This document shows, in pieces, positions 8,874-17,942 of a stretch of DNA of 64,000 nt. A program made the translations under genes and the position numbers. A model generated the notes under the pieces. It saw nothing but the letters and a program-made list of their open reading frames with translations, had not been told where the DNA came from and searched no databases. The stretch lies in NCBI GenBank assembly GCA_051001975.1, contig JBPCMU010000013.1:1-64000 (forward strand), read 5' to 3'. Within the stretch, counting starts at the first letter, position 1; every line of letters starts with the position of its first letter. Source of the stretch: DATAEG01 sp051001975 (GTDB taxonomy: Bacteria; Actinomycetota; Actinomycetes; Mycobacteriales; Jatrophihabitantaceae).

Positions 8874-11153
8874 TCAGCCTCCTGGGCCAGCCGGCTTGCT
8901 CGACTTGCCAGTGCCCGGCGGCGTGGTCGGTGGAGTCTTGGTCGGTGGAGTTGTGGTCGGTGGAGTCTTGGTCGGTGGAGTTGTGGTCGGTGGAGTCTTG
9001 GTCGGCGGCGTCGTGCTCGGCGGCGTCGTGCTCGGCGGCGTCGTCTTCGGATCCGTGCTCGGCGGCGGCTTGCTCGGCGAGTTGCTGCTCGACTGGTTGG
9101 ACCCGTTGGTGATCTGCGCCTTCGTCGGCAGCGGCAGCACCGCCTTGCCGCCGAGATAGGTGTCCATGAACAGCTTCCACGCCTGACCGGGCATGTTCGA
9201 CCCGTACAGCGCGACGCCGTCCTTGTTCACCACCGGAACCGAGGTCTGGTCGTTGCCGGTCCACACCGCGGTGCTGGCCTGCGGGGTGAAACCGACCATC
9301 CATGCGTCGCTGTTGCCGTCGTTGGCGCCGGTCAGGCCGACGGTCCCGGTCTTCGCCCCCGACGGCCGCCCACCGTTCAACGGATCGTTCGACCAGGAAG
9401 CGACGTCCTTCATGCTGACCGCGACGTCGTTGGCGATCTTCGCGTCGAACACCCGCTTGCCGTTGTCCTTGTGCTCGTAGAGCACCTTGCCATTGGCGTC
9501 GGTGACCTTCTGCACGAAGTAGCTGTCGTGCTCGATGCCGCCATTGGCGAAGGTCGCCATCGCCGACGCTTGGTCGATCGGGCGGACCCGGTAGCTGCCG
9601 TAGCCGATCGACGCGTTGGTGGTGCCGTTCAGCTGCAGCGTCTTCGTGCCCGCATCGACGCCCGCGGAGCGGGTCATGGTCAGTGGGATGCCGGCAGTGT
9701 GCGCGGCGGCCGCGACCTTCGCCGGGCCGACGCCCTGCGCGAGCCGGGCGAACGCGGTGTTCAGCGACACCGTCATTGCCTGCTGGATGCTCACCACATG
9801 GCTGAATCCGGCGTCGCCCGGGTCATTGACGATCGGCGGCAGGCCCGGCAGTTTGGCCGGCTGGCTGCCGTCCACCAGCGAGTTCAGCGAGTAGGCGGGC
9901 TTGGCGCCGGCCAGGTTGGCCTGCAGCACCGCAGCCAGCGTGAACGGCTTGAACGATGAGCCCGGGGCGCGCCATGCCTGCGCGTAGTCGTAACCGGTCG
10001 GGTCGCTGCCGCCGTAGTAGGCCAGCACGCCACCGGTCTTCGGGTTGACCGAGACCATCGCCTCGCGCAGCTTGTCCTTCTTCTGCTGTGCGGTGAGCTT
10101 GCCGTAGACCGACTTGATCGAGGACTCCGCGTCACGCTGCGCGCTCTGGTCGATGGTGGTCTGGATCTTCAGGCCCTGAGTGTTCAGCTGCGCCTCGCTG
10201 ATCCCGTCCTTCTCGAGTTCGGCCTTGACCTGGGTGACGATCAGGCCTTCCGGACCGGTCGCACCCAGTTGGGTCGCGGTCGCCTTCACCGTCGCTGGGA
10301 AGACCTCCTTGGCCCGGGTCGCCGGGTCGAGATGGTGGATACTGACCATCCCGTCGAGGACGTAGTTCCAGCGCTGTTCTGCAGCGACCTTCGCGGTAGC
10401 CGGGTCGTAGTAGCTCGGCGCCTGGATCAACCCGGCGAGCATCGCGCCCTGGCTGACGGTGAGCTTGTCGACGCTGGTCTTGAAGTACGCCTCGGAGGCA
10501 GCCTCGATGCCGTACGCACCGCGGCCGAAGTAGATGGTGTTCAGGTACCACTCGAGAATCTGGTCCTTCGAGTAGTGCCGGTCGAGCTTCACCGCGATCG
10601 CCAGTTCCTTGAGCTTGCGGGTCAGCGTGCGCTCGGAGTTCAGGTAGGCGTTCTTGACGTACTGCTGGGTGATGCCGGAGCCGCCCTGGGTGTCACCGCC
10701 GGTCACGTCATTGACCGCGGCGCGCAGCGTCCCCTTGATGGAAACACCGCTCTCGGAGTAGAAGCCGCGGTCCTCCGCTGCGATGACCGCCCAGCGCACC
10801 GACTCGGGCACCTTCGCCAGCGGGACGTTGATGCGGTTGACCGAGCCGAGCTTGGCCATCACCTGACCGTTGGAGTAGGTGACGGTGGCCACCTGGGCGA
10901 CCTGCAGATCGCCCGGCTCCGGAACGCGCGTCAGCGTGTAGAAGAGGGTCACCGCGACAACCATCAGTACGGCAGTCAGCCCGAGCAGCCACGTCCCGGC
11001 CAGCGCGATGCGACGCCAGACCCGGCGCCGCCGGCTCATCGCGGCGAGGCGCTGCTTCTTCTTGGTGCGCCGGCGCCGCCACCAGCCTGGCTGGCTCGTG
11101 CTCGCGGCGCGACGACGGCCCTCCCCGACGGGCTTCCTGGGGCTCTGGGACAC
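8874..11153 (-). CDS. ponA: Bifunctional class A penicillin-binding protein
   Basis: Peptidoglycan glycosyltransferase/transpeptidase of 759 aa. A basic cytoplasmic N-terminus (about 1-48) precedes one membrane helix (about 49-72). The GT51 domain has AAEDRGFYSE (catalytic Glu near 127) and GGSGITQQYVKN. The transpeptidase has SSFK (nucleophile about S399, K402), SLN, and KTGT (601-604). A Thr/Pro-rich tail from about residue 700 is encoded by a tandem repeat. Order GT87-ponA-DUF5318 matches mycobacteria and Streptomyces, supporting a conserved cell-wall locus. Confidence 0.96.
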   Translation of the reverse strand: MSQSPRKPVGEGRRRAASTSQPGWWRRRRTKKKQRLAAMSRRRRVWRRIALAGTWLLGLTAVLMVVAVTLFYTLTRVPEPGDLQVAQVATVTYSNGQVMAKLGSVNRINVPLAKVPESVRWAVIAAEDRGFYSESGVSIKGTLRAAVNDVTGGDTQGGSGITQQYVKNAYLNSERTLTRKLKELAIAVKLDRHYSKDQILEWYLNTIYFGRGAYGIEAASEAYFKTSVDKLTVSQGAMLAGLIQAPSYYDPATAKVAAEQRWNYVLDGMVSIHHLDPATRAKEVFPATVKATATQLGATGPEGLIVTQVKAELEKDGISEAQLNTQGLKIQTTIDQSAQRDAESSIKSVYGKLTAQQKKDKLREAMVSVNPKTGGVLAYYGGSDPTGYDYAQAWRAPGSSFKPFTLAAVLQANLAGAKPAYSLNSLVDGSQPAKLPGLPPIVNDPGDAGFSHVVSIQQAMTVSLNTAFARLAQGVGPAKVAAAAHTAGIPLTMTRSAGVDAGTKTLQLNGTTNASIGYGSYRVRPIDQASAMATFANGGIEHDSYFVQKVTDANGKVLYEHKDNGKRVFDAKIANDVAVSMKDVASWSNDPLNGGRPSGAKTGTVGLTGANDGNSDAWMVGFTPQASTAVWTGNDQTSVPVVNKDGVALYGSNMPGQAWKLFMDTYLGGKAVLPLPTKAQITNGSNQSSSNSPSKPPPSTDPKTTPPSTTPPSTTPPTKTPPTTTPPTKTPPTTTPPTKTPPTTPPGTGKSSKPAGPGG
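8926..9045. repeat. 15/30-bp tandem repeat in the ponA tail
   Basis: Eight consecutive 15-bp units. The first five alternate in a near-perfect 30-bp period (GTCGGTGGAGTCTTG / GTCGGTGGAGTTGTG); the last three are diverged (GTCGGCGGCGTCGTG type). They encode the repeated PPTKTPPTTT segment. Identical copies imply recent expansion, so length may vary between strains. Confidence 0.9.
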
Positions 11154-11328
11154 GCGGCGACGACTCCTTCACGGACGGACCGGGTGCGCGGTGTGGCATC
11201 CCGGGATTGACGACGATATGAGCGACGGGAAGCGAGCTGAATCGCTCCGGATCGTCTCAATGCTGCAATCGAGAGTGCGCGGTCGTCTTCAGGCGCGCCA
11301 GCCTCGCTCACTGCAGGCTCAGCCTGGA

Positions 11329-11721
11329 TCAGCCTTCCGCGGCGGTAGACAGACCGCGGTTGCCCAAGGTGAAGGACCTGACCAGGTGGTTCCAACCGCA
11401 TTCGGTGCACACCTCGACGGCGTACACGGCGAAGCGCTCGTAGCGGTCGCTCATCCGGGCCAGCTCGCCCGGCGACTTCGCCTGGCCGGCCACCGTGCGC
11501 AGTTCCTCGCCGTACACGAAGTGCACCTCCGTCATACCGAGGTCCTTGCACACCGGGCAGGCGGCCGACGTCGGCTGGCCGTAGTGGCGGGCGGCGAGTT
11601 TGAGGTGTGGGTGCGCGTCGCACAGATCCCAGGCCGAGCGACGGCCGGTGCGCAGGTCGTAGAGGGCAGCGCGGCGCTGCAACGCGTAGTCCACGACATC
11701 CCGACGGGCCAGCACCCGCAC
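11329..11721 (-). CDS. DUF5318 family protein (zinc-ribbon-like)
   Basis: The product is about 130 aa from a GTG at 11721 (the frame is open further upstream, without a better start). It contains VVDYALQRRAALYDLRTGRRS, AWDLCDAHPHLKLAARHYG and two CxxC pairs (CPVCKD, CTECGWNHLV) that probably bind zinc. It closely follows the actinobacterial DUF5318 pattern found beside ponA (Rv0049-like). Function unknown. It sits 176 bp upstream of ponA on the same strand and divergent to padR. Confidence 0.85.
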   Translation of the reverse strand: MRVLARRDVVDYALQRRAALYDLRTGRRSAWDLCDAHPHLKLAARHYGQPTSAACPVCKDLGMTEVHFVYGEELRTVAGQAKSPGELARMSDRYERFAVYAVEVCTECGWNHLVRSFTLGNRGLSTAAEG

Positions 11722-11792
11722 GAGATTACGCCCGGCATGCGACGCGGGGGAGGGCCTTCGGAGCGGATCCGGTGGCGGCGGTCTAGCGCGCT

Positions 11793-11813
11793 GATGTATC
11801 GTGCTGATACATC
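11793..11813. promoter_or_regulatory. Palindromic operator upstream of padR-ino1
   Basis: Perfect inverted repeat GATGTATC (11793-11800), 5-bp spacer, GATACATC (11806-11813). It contains ATGT and ACAT half-sites like known PadR operators. A further half-site TACATCA lies at 11834-11840. It sits in the DUF5318/padR divergent region, 62 bp before the padR start, suggesting PadR autoregulation and perhaps control of ino1. Confidence 0.65.
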
Positions 11814-11874
11814 GCGAAGTCATATCGCGGCGGTACATCACTACCGGAGTTCCGGAACAGGAAGGTCGACTGCG

Positions 11875-12444
11875 TTGCTGGAAATCGCCGTCCTGGGGCT
11901 GCTCAACGAGAGCCCCATGCACGGGTACGAGCTGCGCAAGCGACTATCCAGCCTGCTCGGCACCCTCCGGGCGTTCTCCTACGGCTCGCTCTACCCGACG
12001 CTGCGCAAGCTCGCCGAGGCCGGGTGGATTACCGAGGAAGCGCCGGAGGAGGGCGCGGTGCCGGCCGGCGCACGCTCCCGACGGGGCAAGCGCGTCTACC
12101 GGCTCACCGCAGAAGGCAAGGAGCACTTGGCCGAACTGCTCGAGCAGGTCGGCCCGGCTGCCTTCGACGAGGAGGGCTTCGGGGCACGGTTGGCGTTCTT
12201 CGCCCAGACCCGGTCGGACATCCGGCTGCGGATCCTGGAGGGTCGACGCCGCCGCGTGGAGGAGCAACGGGACGGGATGGCCAGGTCGCTGGCCACCACC
12301 CGGCAGCGCCTCGACAGCTACACCCTGCAACTGCAGGAGCACGGCCTCGAGTCGGTCAACCGTGAAGTGCGGTGGCTGTCCGAGTTGATCGACAACGAGA
12401 TCGACAACGAACGGTCGGCAGGCCCGACCGATTCCACCACCTGA
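11875..12444 (+). CDS. PadR family transcriptional regulator
   Basis: Winged-helix regulator of 189 aa. The upstream frame is open, but the conserved product starts LLEIAVLGLLNESPMHGYEL at the TTG at 11875, with AGGAAGG about 10 bases upstream. The PadR core continues with LRAFSYGSLYPTLRKLAEAGWI and an RRGKRVYRLTAEGKEHL wing. A helical C-terminal region (about 115-180) fits the dimerisation domain. It lies 31 bp upstream of ino1, an arrangement conserved in mycobacteria (Rv0047c-Rv0046c) and Streptomyces, so ino1 is the likely co-regulated gene. Confidence 0.9.
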   Translation: MLEIAVLGLLNESPMHGYELRKRLSSLLGTLRAFSYGSLYPTLRKLAEAGWITEEAPEEGAVPAGARSRRGKRVYRLTAEGKEHLAELLEQVGPAAFDEEGFGARLAFFAQTRSDIRLRILEGRRRRVEEQRDGMARSLATTRQRLDSYTLQLQEHGLESVNREVRWLSELIDNEIDNERSAGPTDSTT

Positions 12445-12475
12445 CTCAGTCAGACCACCTCACGAAGGAGGACCC

Positions 12476-13591
12476 ATGGGTTCGCATACCTCAAATGGCG
12501 ACCAGCCGACGAGCAATGACATCCGCGTCGCCATCGTCGGCGTCGGCAACTGCGCATCGTCGCTGATCCAGGGCGTGCACTACTACGCCGACGCTGACCC
12601 GTCCGTGCGGGTGCCCGGACTCATGCACGTCCAGTTCGGCCCGTACCACGTCAGCGACGTCAAGTTCGTCGCCGCGTTCGACGTCGACGGCAAGAAGGTG
12701 GGCCAGGATCTCGCCGAGGCGATCGTCGCCAGCGAGAACAACACCATCAAGATCTGCGACGTGCCGCCCACCGGTGTGACCGTCCTGCGTGGGCACACCC
12801 TCGACGGACTCGGCGAGTACTACACCGACATCATCGACGAGTCCGACGAAGAGCCGGTCGACGTGGTGCAGGCACTCAAGGACGCCAAGGTCGATGTGCT
12901 GGTTTCCTACCTGCCGGTTGGCTCCGAGGTTGCCGACAAGTTCTACGCGCAGTGCGCCATCGACGCGGGCGTCGCCTTCGTCAACGCGCTGCCCGTCTTC
13001 ATCGCCAGCAACCCGGAGTGGGCGCAGAAGTTCACTGACGCCGGGGTGCCGATCATCGGTGACGACATCAAGAGCCAGGTCGGCGCGACTATCACCCACC
13101 GGGTGCTGGCGAAGCTGTTCGAGGACCGCGGCGTCGAGTTGCTGCGCACCTACCAGCTGAACTTCGGCGGCAACATGGACTTCAAGAACATGTTGGAGCG
13201 CAAGCGCCTGGAGTCGAAGAAGATCTCCAAGACGCAGTCGGTCACCAGCCAGATCCCGCACGAGATGCGTGGTGCGGACGTACACATCGGTCCGTCGGAT
13301 CACGTGCCGTGGCTGGACGACCGCAAGTGGGCCTACGTCCGGCTCGAGGGTCGCTCCTTCGGCGACACACCGCTGAACCTCGAGTACAAGCTCGAGGTGC
13401 ACGACTCGCCGAACTCGGCCGGCGTCATCATCGACGCAGTACGAGCGGCGAAGATCGCCAAGGACCGCGGCATCGGCGGCCCGATCCTGTCCGCGTCGAG
13501 CTACTTCATGAAGAGCCCGCCGGAGCAGTACAGCGACGACGAGGCCCGCGACGCGGTCGCCAAGTTCATCGCCGGGGACATCGAGCGCTGA
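12476..13591 (+). CDS. ino1: Myo-inositol-1-phosphate synthase
   Basis: NAD-dependent isomerase converting glucose-6-phosphate to inositol-3-phosphate (inositol-1-phosphate synthase), 371 aa. It feeds phosphatidylinositol, mannosides and mycothiol in actinobacteria. The Rossmann motif VAIVGVGNCASSL is at about 18-30. GDDIKSQVGATITHRVLAKLF and LNFGGNMDFKNM are the signature catalytic segments. GAAGGAG lies just before the ATG. It is probably co-transcribed with padR and ends before a strong hairpin. Confidence 0.96.
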   Translation: MGSHTSNGDQPTSNDIRVAIVGVGNCASSLIQGVHYYADADPSVRVPGLMHVQFGPYHVSDVKFVAAFDVDGKKVGQDLAEAIVASENNTIKICDVPPTGVTVLRGHTLDGLGEYYTDIIDESDEEPVDVVQALKDAKVDVLVSYLPVGSEVADKFYAQCAIDAGVAFVNALPVFIASNPEWAQKFTDAGVPIIGDDIKSQVGATITHRVLAKLFEDRGVELLRTYQLNFGGNMDFKNMLERKRLESKKISKTQSVTSQIPHEMRGADVHIGPSDHVPWLDDRKWAYVRLEGRSFGDTPLNLEYKLEVHDSPNSAGVIIDAVRAAKIAKDRGIGGPILSASSYFMKSPPEQYSDDEARDAVAKFIAGDIER

Positions 13592-13617
13592 TCGAGCAGT
13601 AGCGCACCAACACAGAC

Positions 13618-13646
13618 GAAGGCCGGCCTGTCACGGGCCGGCCTTC
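13618..13646 (+). terminator. Hairpin terminator after ino1
   Basis: Perfect 11-bp arms GAAGGCCGGCC / GGCCGGCCTTC with a 7-nt loop, 27 bp after the ino1 stop. It sits between ino1 and the convergent yqgE, so it may act in both directions. No strong T-tract. Confidence 0.8.
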
Positions 13647-13691
13647 GCTGTGTTCTCCGGCGATCGCAATCCTTCGTCCGAGCCAGGCCGG

Positions 13692-14273
13692 TCAGTTGAG
13701 CGTGGGGTCGGCCGGGTAAGTCGCGAGCAGCGACGCGGGGAACGGCTGGCGCTTCCACAGCCGCTTCCACAGATCATCCGGTTCGGCGCTGAACACCTCG
13801 GCTGCATCGCCGTTGACCACGTACCAGTCGTTGCGGGCAATCTCGGACTCCAGCTGCCCGGGCGACCAGCCCGCGTACCCGGCGAAGACGCGCAACTGCT
13901 GCGCGGCGGCGACAACGTCTGCGGTGTCCCAGTCCAGATCGACCAACCCGACACCGTGTCGACTGGCCCGGATCCCGCCGGTCGGGATGAGGTCGTCCGG
14001 CGCCGGCACCCGGGCCAGGCAGAGCGCGCCGTTCTGCTGCACCGGACCACCGCGGAACACCACGTCGGGATCAGTCATGGTGCCCTGCCAGGCAGGTAGC
14101 ACCTGACCGACCGGCGTGTGCGTCGGGCGGTTGACCACGACGCCGGTGCTGCCGCCGTCCGGGTCGTGCTCCAGCAGGTAAACCACGCCGCGGGCGAAGT
14201 TGGGATCGGTCAGTGACGGCAGCGCGAGCAGCATCCGACCGGCTGCGAGCGACTGACCTGACGTCCCGGGCAC
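13692..14273 (-). CDS. YqgE/AlgH family protein (DUF179)
   Basis: The 193-aa product (GTG start, GATGAGGG upstream) has family landmarks GRMLLALPSLTDPNFARGVVYLLEHD, GVVVNRP, VFRGGPVQQNGAL, FAGYAGWSPGQLESEI and NDWYVV. The family is widespread and structurally known; a general biochemical role is not established. The Rv0038-like position near ino1 and an MFS permease is conserved among actinobacteria. Confidence 0.92.
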   Translation of the reverse strand: MPGTSGQSLAAGRMLLALPSLTDPNFARGVVYLLEHDPDGGSTGVVVNRPTHTPVGQVLPAWQGTMTDPDVVFRGGPVQQNGALCLARVPAPDDLIPTGGIRASRHGVGLVDLDWDTADVVAAAQQLRVFAGYAGWSPGQLESEIARNDWYVVNGDAAEVFSAEPDDLWKRLWKRQPFPASLLATYPADPTLN

Positions 14274-14306
14274 ACCCTCATCTTGCCGGGTGAGTGGTCG
14301 CCACGA

Positions 14307-14996
14307 CTAACTCCACTGCAGGTTAAGCATGCCGGTGAGGGCACGCTCGCCGTCACCGGTGACCTGTATCGCGCGATCGGTGCCGATCCGCCGCACCCAG
14401 CCGGCCTCGACGAACCGGGAACACAGTGCCGCGCCCGCCGCACCGCCGAGGTGGTCACGGCGCTCGGTCCAGTCCAGGCACGGCCGCACCGTCACCCGGC
14501 GCGACGTCGCGAGTGCGTCCGCGTCGACTCCGACATCAGCGAACCAGCGCAGCCCCTTCGCCGTCAACGACCAGCCACCGTGCGTGGCGATCACGCCACG
14601 CGCGATCAAGCCGTCGGTTACCGATACCCCGAGCGACCCGGCGAGGTGGTCATAGCAGGTTCGGGCCCGGGCCAACGCAGCATGCTTGGTGACAGTGCGC
14701 AGTGAGGACTGCGGCACGGTCGACGGGGTGCGCCCGGCCAGCGACTCGACCAGCGCGGCGACATCCGGGCCAGCGAGCCGGACGTAGCGGTGCCGACCCG
14801 ACCGCTCCTCGGCTACCACCCCGCCGCGCAGCAGGGTGTCGACCTGTTCCGACGCGGTGGACCGGGCCACGCCGGCGGTGGCGCCGAGCTCGCCGACGGT
14901 CCAGGCCCGGCCGTCCATCAGCGCGAGGCAGAACGCGGCTCGGGTCCGGTCCGCGAACAGCGTCGCGGTCCCGGCAAGGTCGTCGGCGACGGGCAT
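14307..14996 (-). CDS. ArsR-type winged-helix regulator
   Basis: The 229-aa product has an N-terminal helix-turn-helix (about residues 30-65: WTVGELGATAGVARSTASEQVDTLLRGGVV) and a wing ERSGRHRYVRLAG, as in ArsR/SmtB repressors. The C-terminal roughly 130 residues (LGVSVTDGLIARG... RVTVRPCLDWTERRDHLGGAAGAALC) are an extended effector region typical of long actinobacterial ArsR-like proteins. It is divergent from the MFS gene at 15123, which it probably regulates. Confidence 0.85.
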   Translation of the reverse strand: MPVADDLAGTATLFADRTRAAFCLALMDGRAWTVGELGATAGVARSTASEQVDTLLRGGVVAEERSGRHRYVRLAGPDVAALVESLAGRTPSTVPQSSLRTVTKHAALARARTCYDHLAGSLGVSVTDGLIARGVIATHGGWSLTAKGLRWFADVGVDADALATSRRVTVRPCLDWTERRDHLGGAAGAALCSRFVEAGWVRRIGTDRAIQVTGDGERALTGMLNLQWS

Positions 14997-15122
14997 GCCA
15001 CCATTGTGGCCCCAACACTATTCGGCGGCGACCGAACAATGCGGTTCGGGATTCGACGGTCGGCACGCGCGGCGCTCCTCCAGACTGGATGACCACTCAA
15101 CAGCCGGGCGTAGGTTGCCCGC

Positions 15123-16445
15123 GTGACCGTTGCAGCAGACAGCAAGGCGACCCTGCCGCTGCGATTCCCCGGATTCCGCAAGCTGTTCGTGATCCGGTTG
15201 GCCGGTCAGTTCGGTGACGGGGTGTTCCAAGCCTCCCTCGCCGGGGCCGTGCTGTTCAACCCGGAGCGGCAGACACACGCCGCCGACGTCGCGGCCGGAT
15301 TTGCCGTCGTGCTGTTGCCCTATTCGTTCGTCGGACCGTTCGCCGGGGTCTTCATCGACCGGTGGCACCGGCAGCGCACCCTGCTCTTCGCCAACCTCAT
15401 CCGCGCCGTGCTGGTGATCGGGCTGGCTGTCGAGGTGATCGCCGGTCTCAACGGCGTGGCCTTCTACGCCAGCGCCCTGGTCGTCATCTCGGTCAACCGC
15501 TTCGTCCTCTCCGCGCTCTCGGCCGGGTTGCCGCACGTGGTCGACGCGAGTGCTCTGGTCGGCAGCAACGCCCTTTCGACGACCAGCGGGGGCATCGCGG
15601 CCACCATCGGTGGTGCGGCCGCGATCGGGGTGCGCGCCATCTTCGATCCGAGCGGCGGCAACGTCGGGTACGGCGTCATCGCGATCTTCGCGGCGCTGCC
15701 TTATGCCCTCGCCGGGCTCGCGGCGACCCGGTTCGCGAAGAAGGCCCTGGGTCCGGACGCCACGGCGGTGGCAGCTCGGGAGACCGCGCTGGAGGTGTAC
15801 CGCGGACTGGTCGCCGGCGCGCAGCACATCCGGTCCCGGCGGCCGGTCGCGCTGGCACTGGCGGCCATCGGGTTACACCGGTTCTGCTACGGGATCACGA
15901 CGGTCAGCACGCTGCTGCTCTACCGCAATTACTTCCGCGACGACGGCATCCTGCGGGCCGGACTCCCCGGCGTCGGCCAGGCGGTGGTCGGTATCGGCAT
16001 TGGCGCCGGCCTGGCCGCCGTCGCCACCCCGACGATCACCCGCCGCATCGGGCTGGTCCGCTACCCCGGCATCCTGCTGCTGATCGCGTCGGTCACTCAG
16101 ATCACGCTCGGGCTGCCGTTCAAGATGTTGCCGCTGCTGACCGCGGCCGTGATCCTCGGCTACGTCGCGCAGGCGGTGAAGATCTCCGTCGACACCGTGG
16201 TGCAGGGCGGCGTCGACGACGAGTTCCGGGGCCGGGTCTTCTCTCTGTACGACACGATGTTCAACATCACCTTCGTGTCCGCAGCGGTGGTGACGGCGCT
16301 GCTGCTGCCAGATACCGGCAAGTCGGCCGTCGCGGTCGTGCTGATCGGCGTCGGGTACGCGGTGATCGGGATCGGCTACCTGACCCGGCGCAACTCCGAA
16401 CTCAGTGGCCTTCGGACAGACCTTCCCGCCGCGCCCATGCAGTGA
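15123..16445 (+). CDS. Major facilitator superfamily transporter
   Basis: The 440-aa polytopic protein has about 12 hydrophobic spans and a GTG start. MFS traits include the loop-2 motif FIDRWHRQRTLLFANLIRA between spans 2 and 3, and the loop RGRVFSLYDTMFNI near span 10. It resembles the Rv0037c-type efflux proteins (MFS_1/3). It is divergent from the ArsR-like gene. Its 3' end overlaps the convergent pcnA coding region by 44 bp. Substrate unknown. Confidence 0.85.
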   Translation: MTVAADSKATLPLRFPGFRKLFVIRLAGQFGDGVFQASLAGAVLFNPERQTHAADVAAGFAVVLLPYSFVGPFAGVFIDRWHRQRTLLFANLIRAVLVIGLAVEVIAGLNGVAFYASALVVISVNRFVLSALSAGLPHVVDASALVGSNALSTTSGGIAATIGGAAAIGVRAIFDPSGGNVGYGVIAIFAALPYALAGLAATRFAKKALGPDATAVAARETALEVYRGLVAGAQHIRSRRPVALALAAIGLHRFCYGITTVSTLLLYRNYFRDDGILRAGLPGVGQAVVGIGIGAGLAAVATPTITRRIGLVRYPGILLLIASVTQITLGLPFKMLPLLTAAVILGYVAQAVKISVDTVVQGGVDDEFRGRVFSLYDTMFNITFVSAAVVTALLLPDTGKSAVAVVLIGVGYAVIGIGYLTRRNSELSGLRTDLPAAPMQ

Positions 16446-17844
16446 GCTCCGCAGCCGCGGCGTCGCGTCCGAGCGGCCCGCGCTCCATCCGCAGTTCGAG
16501 CAGGAACCGGTAGGCCTTGCCGATCGCCGGACCAGGCGGCAACGCGAGGATCGTCATGATCTCGGTGCCGTCGAGATCAGGGCGGATCGCATCGAGTTCC
16601 TCCTGCTCGCGCAGTTGCGCGATGCGCGACTCCAGATTGCGGTAGGCGAAGGCCAGCGTCTGCGCCTTGCGCCGGTTGCGGGTCGTCACGTCGGAGCGGA
16701 CCAACTTGTTCAGTCTGGTCAGCAGGTCGCCCGCGTCGGTCACGTAACGGCGTACTGCCGAATCGGTCCACTCGCCCTCGCCGTAGCCGTAGAAGCGCAA
16801 GTGCAGGTAGACCAGTCGGCCGACGTCCTCGATGAGTTGCTTCGGATACTTCAGCGCCTTCAGCCGCGCCCGGGCCATCCGGGCACCGACGACCTCGTGG
16901 TGGTGGAAGCTGACTCTCCCGCCCGGCTCGAAGCGGCGAGTGTCCGGCTTGCCGACGTCGTGCAGCAACGCGGCCCAGCGCAGCGTTAGGTCGGGCACCT
17001 CGCCGCCGCCCTCCGCCTCGAGATCGATGGCCTGGTCCAGCACTTGCAGAGTGTGCGCGTAGACGTCCTTGTGCTGGCCGTGTTCGTCGGCAGCCATCCG
17101 CAGGGCCGGCAGCTCGGGAAAGATGACTGCCGCCATGCCCGTCTCGGTGAGCAACTCCAGGCCACGCCTCGGGCAATCGGCGAGCAGCAACTTGGTGAGC
17201 TCGGCCTGCACCCGCTCGGCGGTAATTCGTTCCAACTGCGGCGCCATCGCGACGATCGCCGCGTGCACCTCCGGCTCCAGGTGCAGCCCTGCGACGTTCT
17301 CCGCGCCGTTGAGCTGAGCGACGAACCGGGCCGCGCGCAGCATCCGTAATGGATCGTCTGCGAACGACTCCTCCGGAGCACCGGGCGTCTGCAACGTGCC
17401 GCGGGCCAGGTCGGCCAGCCCGCCGAACGGGTCGCTGAACTCCCGATCGGGCACCGAGAGCGCCATCGCGTTCATGGTGAAATCGCGCCGGCCCAGATCC
17501 TCCTCCAAAGAGGTGCCGAAAGCGACGGCCGGATTGCGCGACACCCGGTCGTAGCGGTCGGCGCGGTAGGTGGTCACTTCCACCCGGATGCCGTCGATCT
17601 CCGCGCCGACGGTGCCGAACTCGATGCCCATCGTCCAGGTGGCCGAGGCCGGCGGGGTGATGAGCTTCAACGCCTCGTCCGGATGCGCATCCGTGGTCAG
17701 GTCGATGTCCTCGCCGGGTCGGCCCAGCAGGGCATCCCGGACACTGCCCCCCACCAGATGAAGCTGGTGGCCGGCGGCGGCAAACCGCTCGCCCAGCGCG
17801 GCCACGGACGGGGGGATGGGGATCAGATCAGCCGGGGTCGTCAT
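16402..17844 (-). CDS. pcnA: CCA tRNA nucleotidyltransferase
   Basis: Adds CCA to tRNA 3' ends, 480 aa. The polymerase-beta head domain has LVGGSVRDALLGRPGEDIDLTTDA (metal-binding DxD near residue 48). A neck follows with RRDFTMNAMALS, DPFGGLADLARG and the RMLRAARF motif. A C-terminal HD domain carries LLHDVGKPDTR and HHHEVVGARMA. The family name follows mycobacterial PcnA. It overlaps tail-to-tail with the MFS gene and is divergent to the Nudix gene. Confidence 0.95.
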   Translation of the reverse strand: MTTPADLIPIPPSVAALGERFAAAGHQLHLVGGSVRDALLGRPGEDIDLTTDAHPDEALKLITPPASATWTMGIEFGTVGAEIDGIRVEVTTYRADRYDRVSRNPAVAFGTSLEEDLGRRDFTMNAMALSVPDREFSDPFGGLADLARGTLQTPGAPEESFADDPLRMLRAARFVAQLNGAENVAGLHLEPEVHAAIVAMAPQLERITAERVQAELTKLLLADCPRRGLELLTETGMAAVIFPELPALRMAADEHGQHKDVYAHTLQVLDQAIDLEAEGGGEVPDLTLRWAALLHDVGKPDTRRFEPGGRVSFHHHEVVGARMARARLKALKYPKQLIEDVGRLVYLHLRFYGYGEGEWTDSAVRRYVTDAGDLLTRLNKLVRSDVTTRNRRKAQTLAFAYRNLESRIAQLREQEELDAIRPDLDGTEIMTILALPPGPAIGKAYRFLLELRMERGPLGRDAAAAELTAWARREGLSEGH

Positions 17845-17942
17845 CGGCCCATCAGCGTACCGACGCCGGTGCGTGGCGATGACGCGCCAGGGCCGGACCG
17901 ATAGAACAGGACACCCAACCGGTGGGCATTAACATCGGTGCC

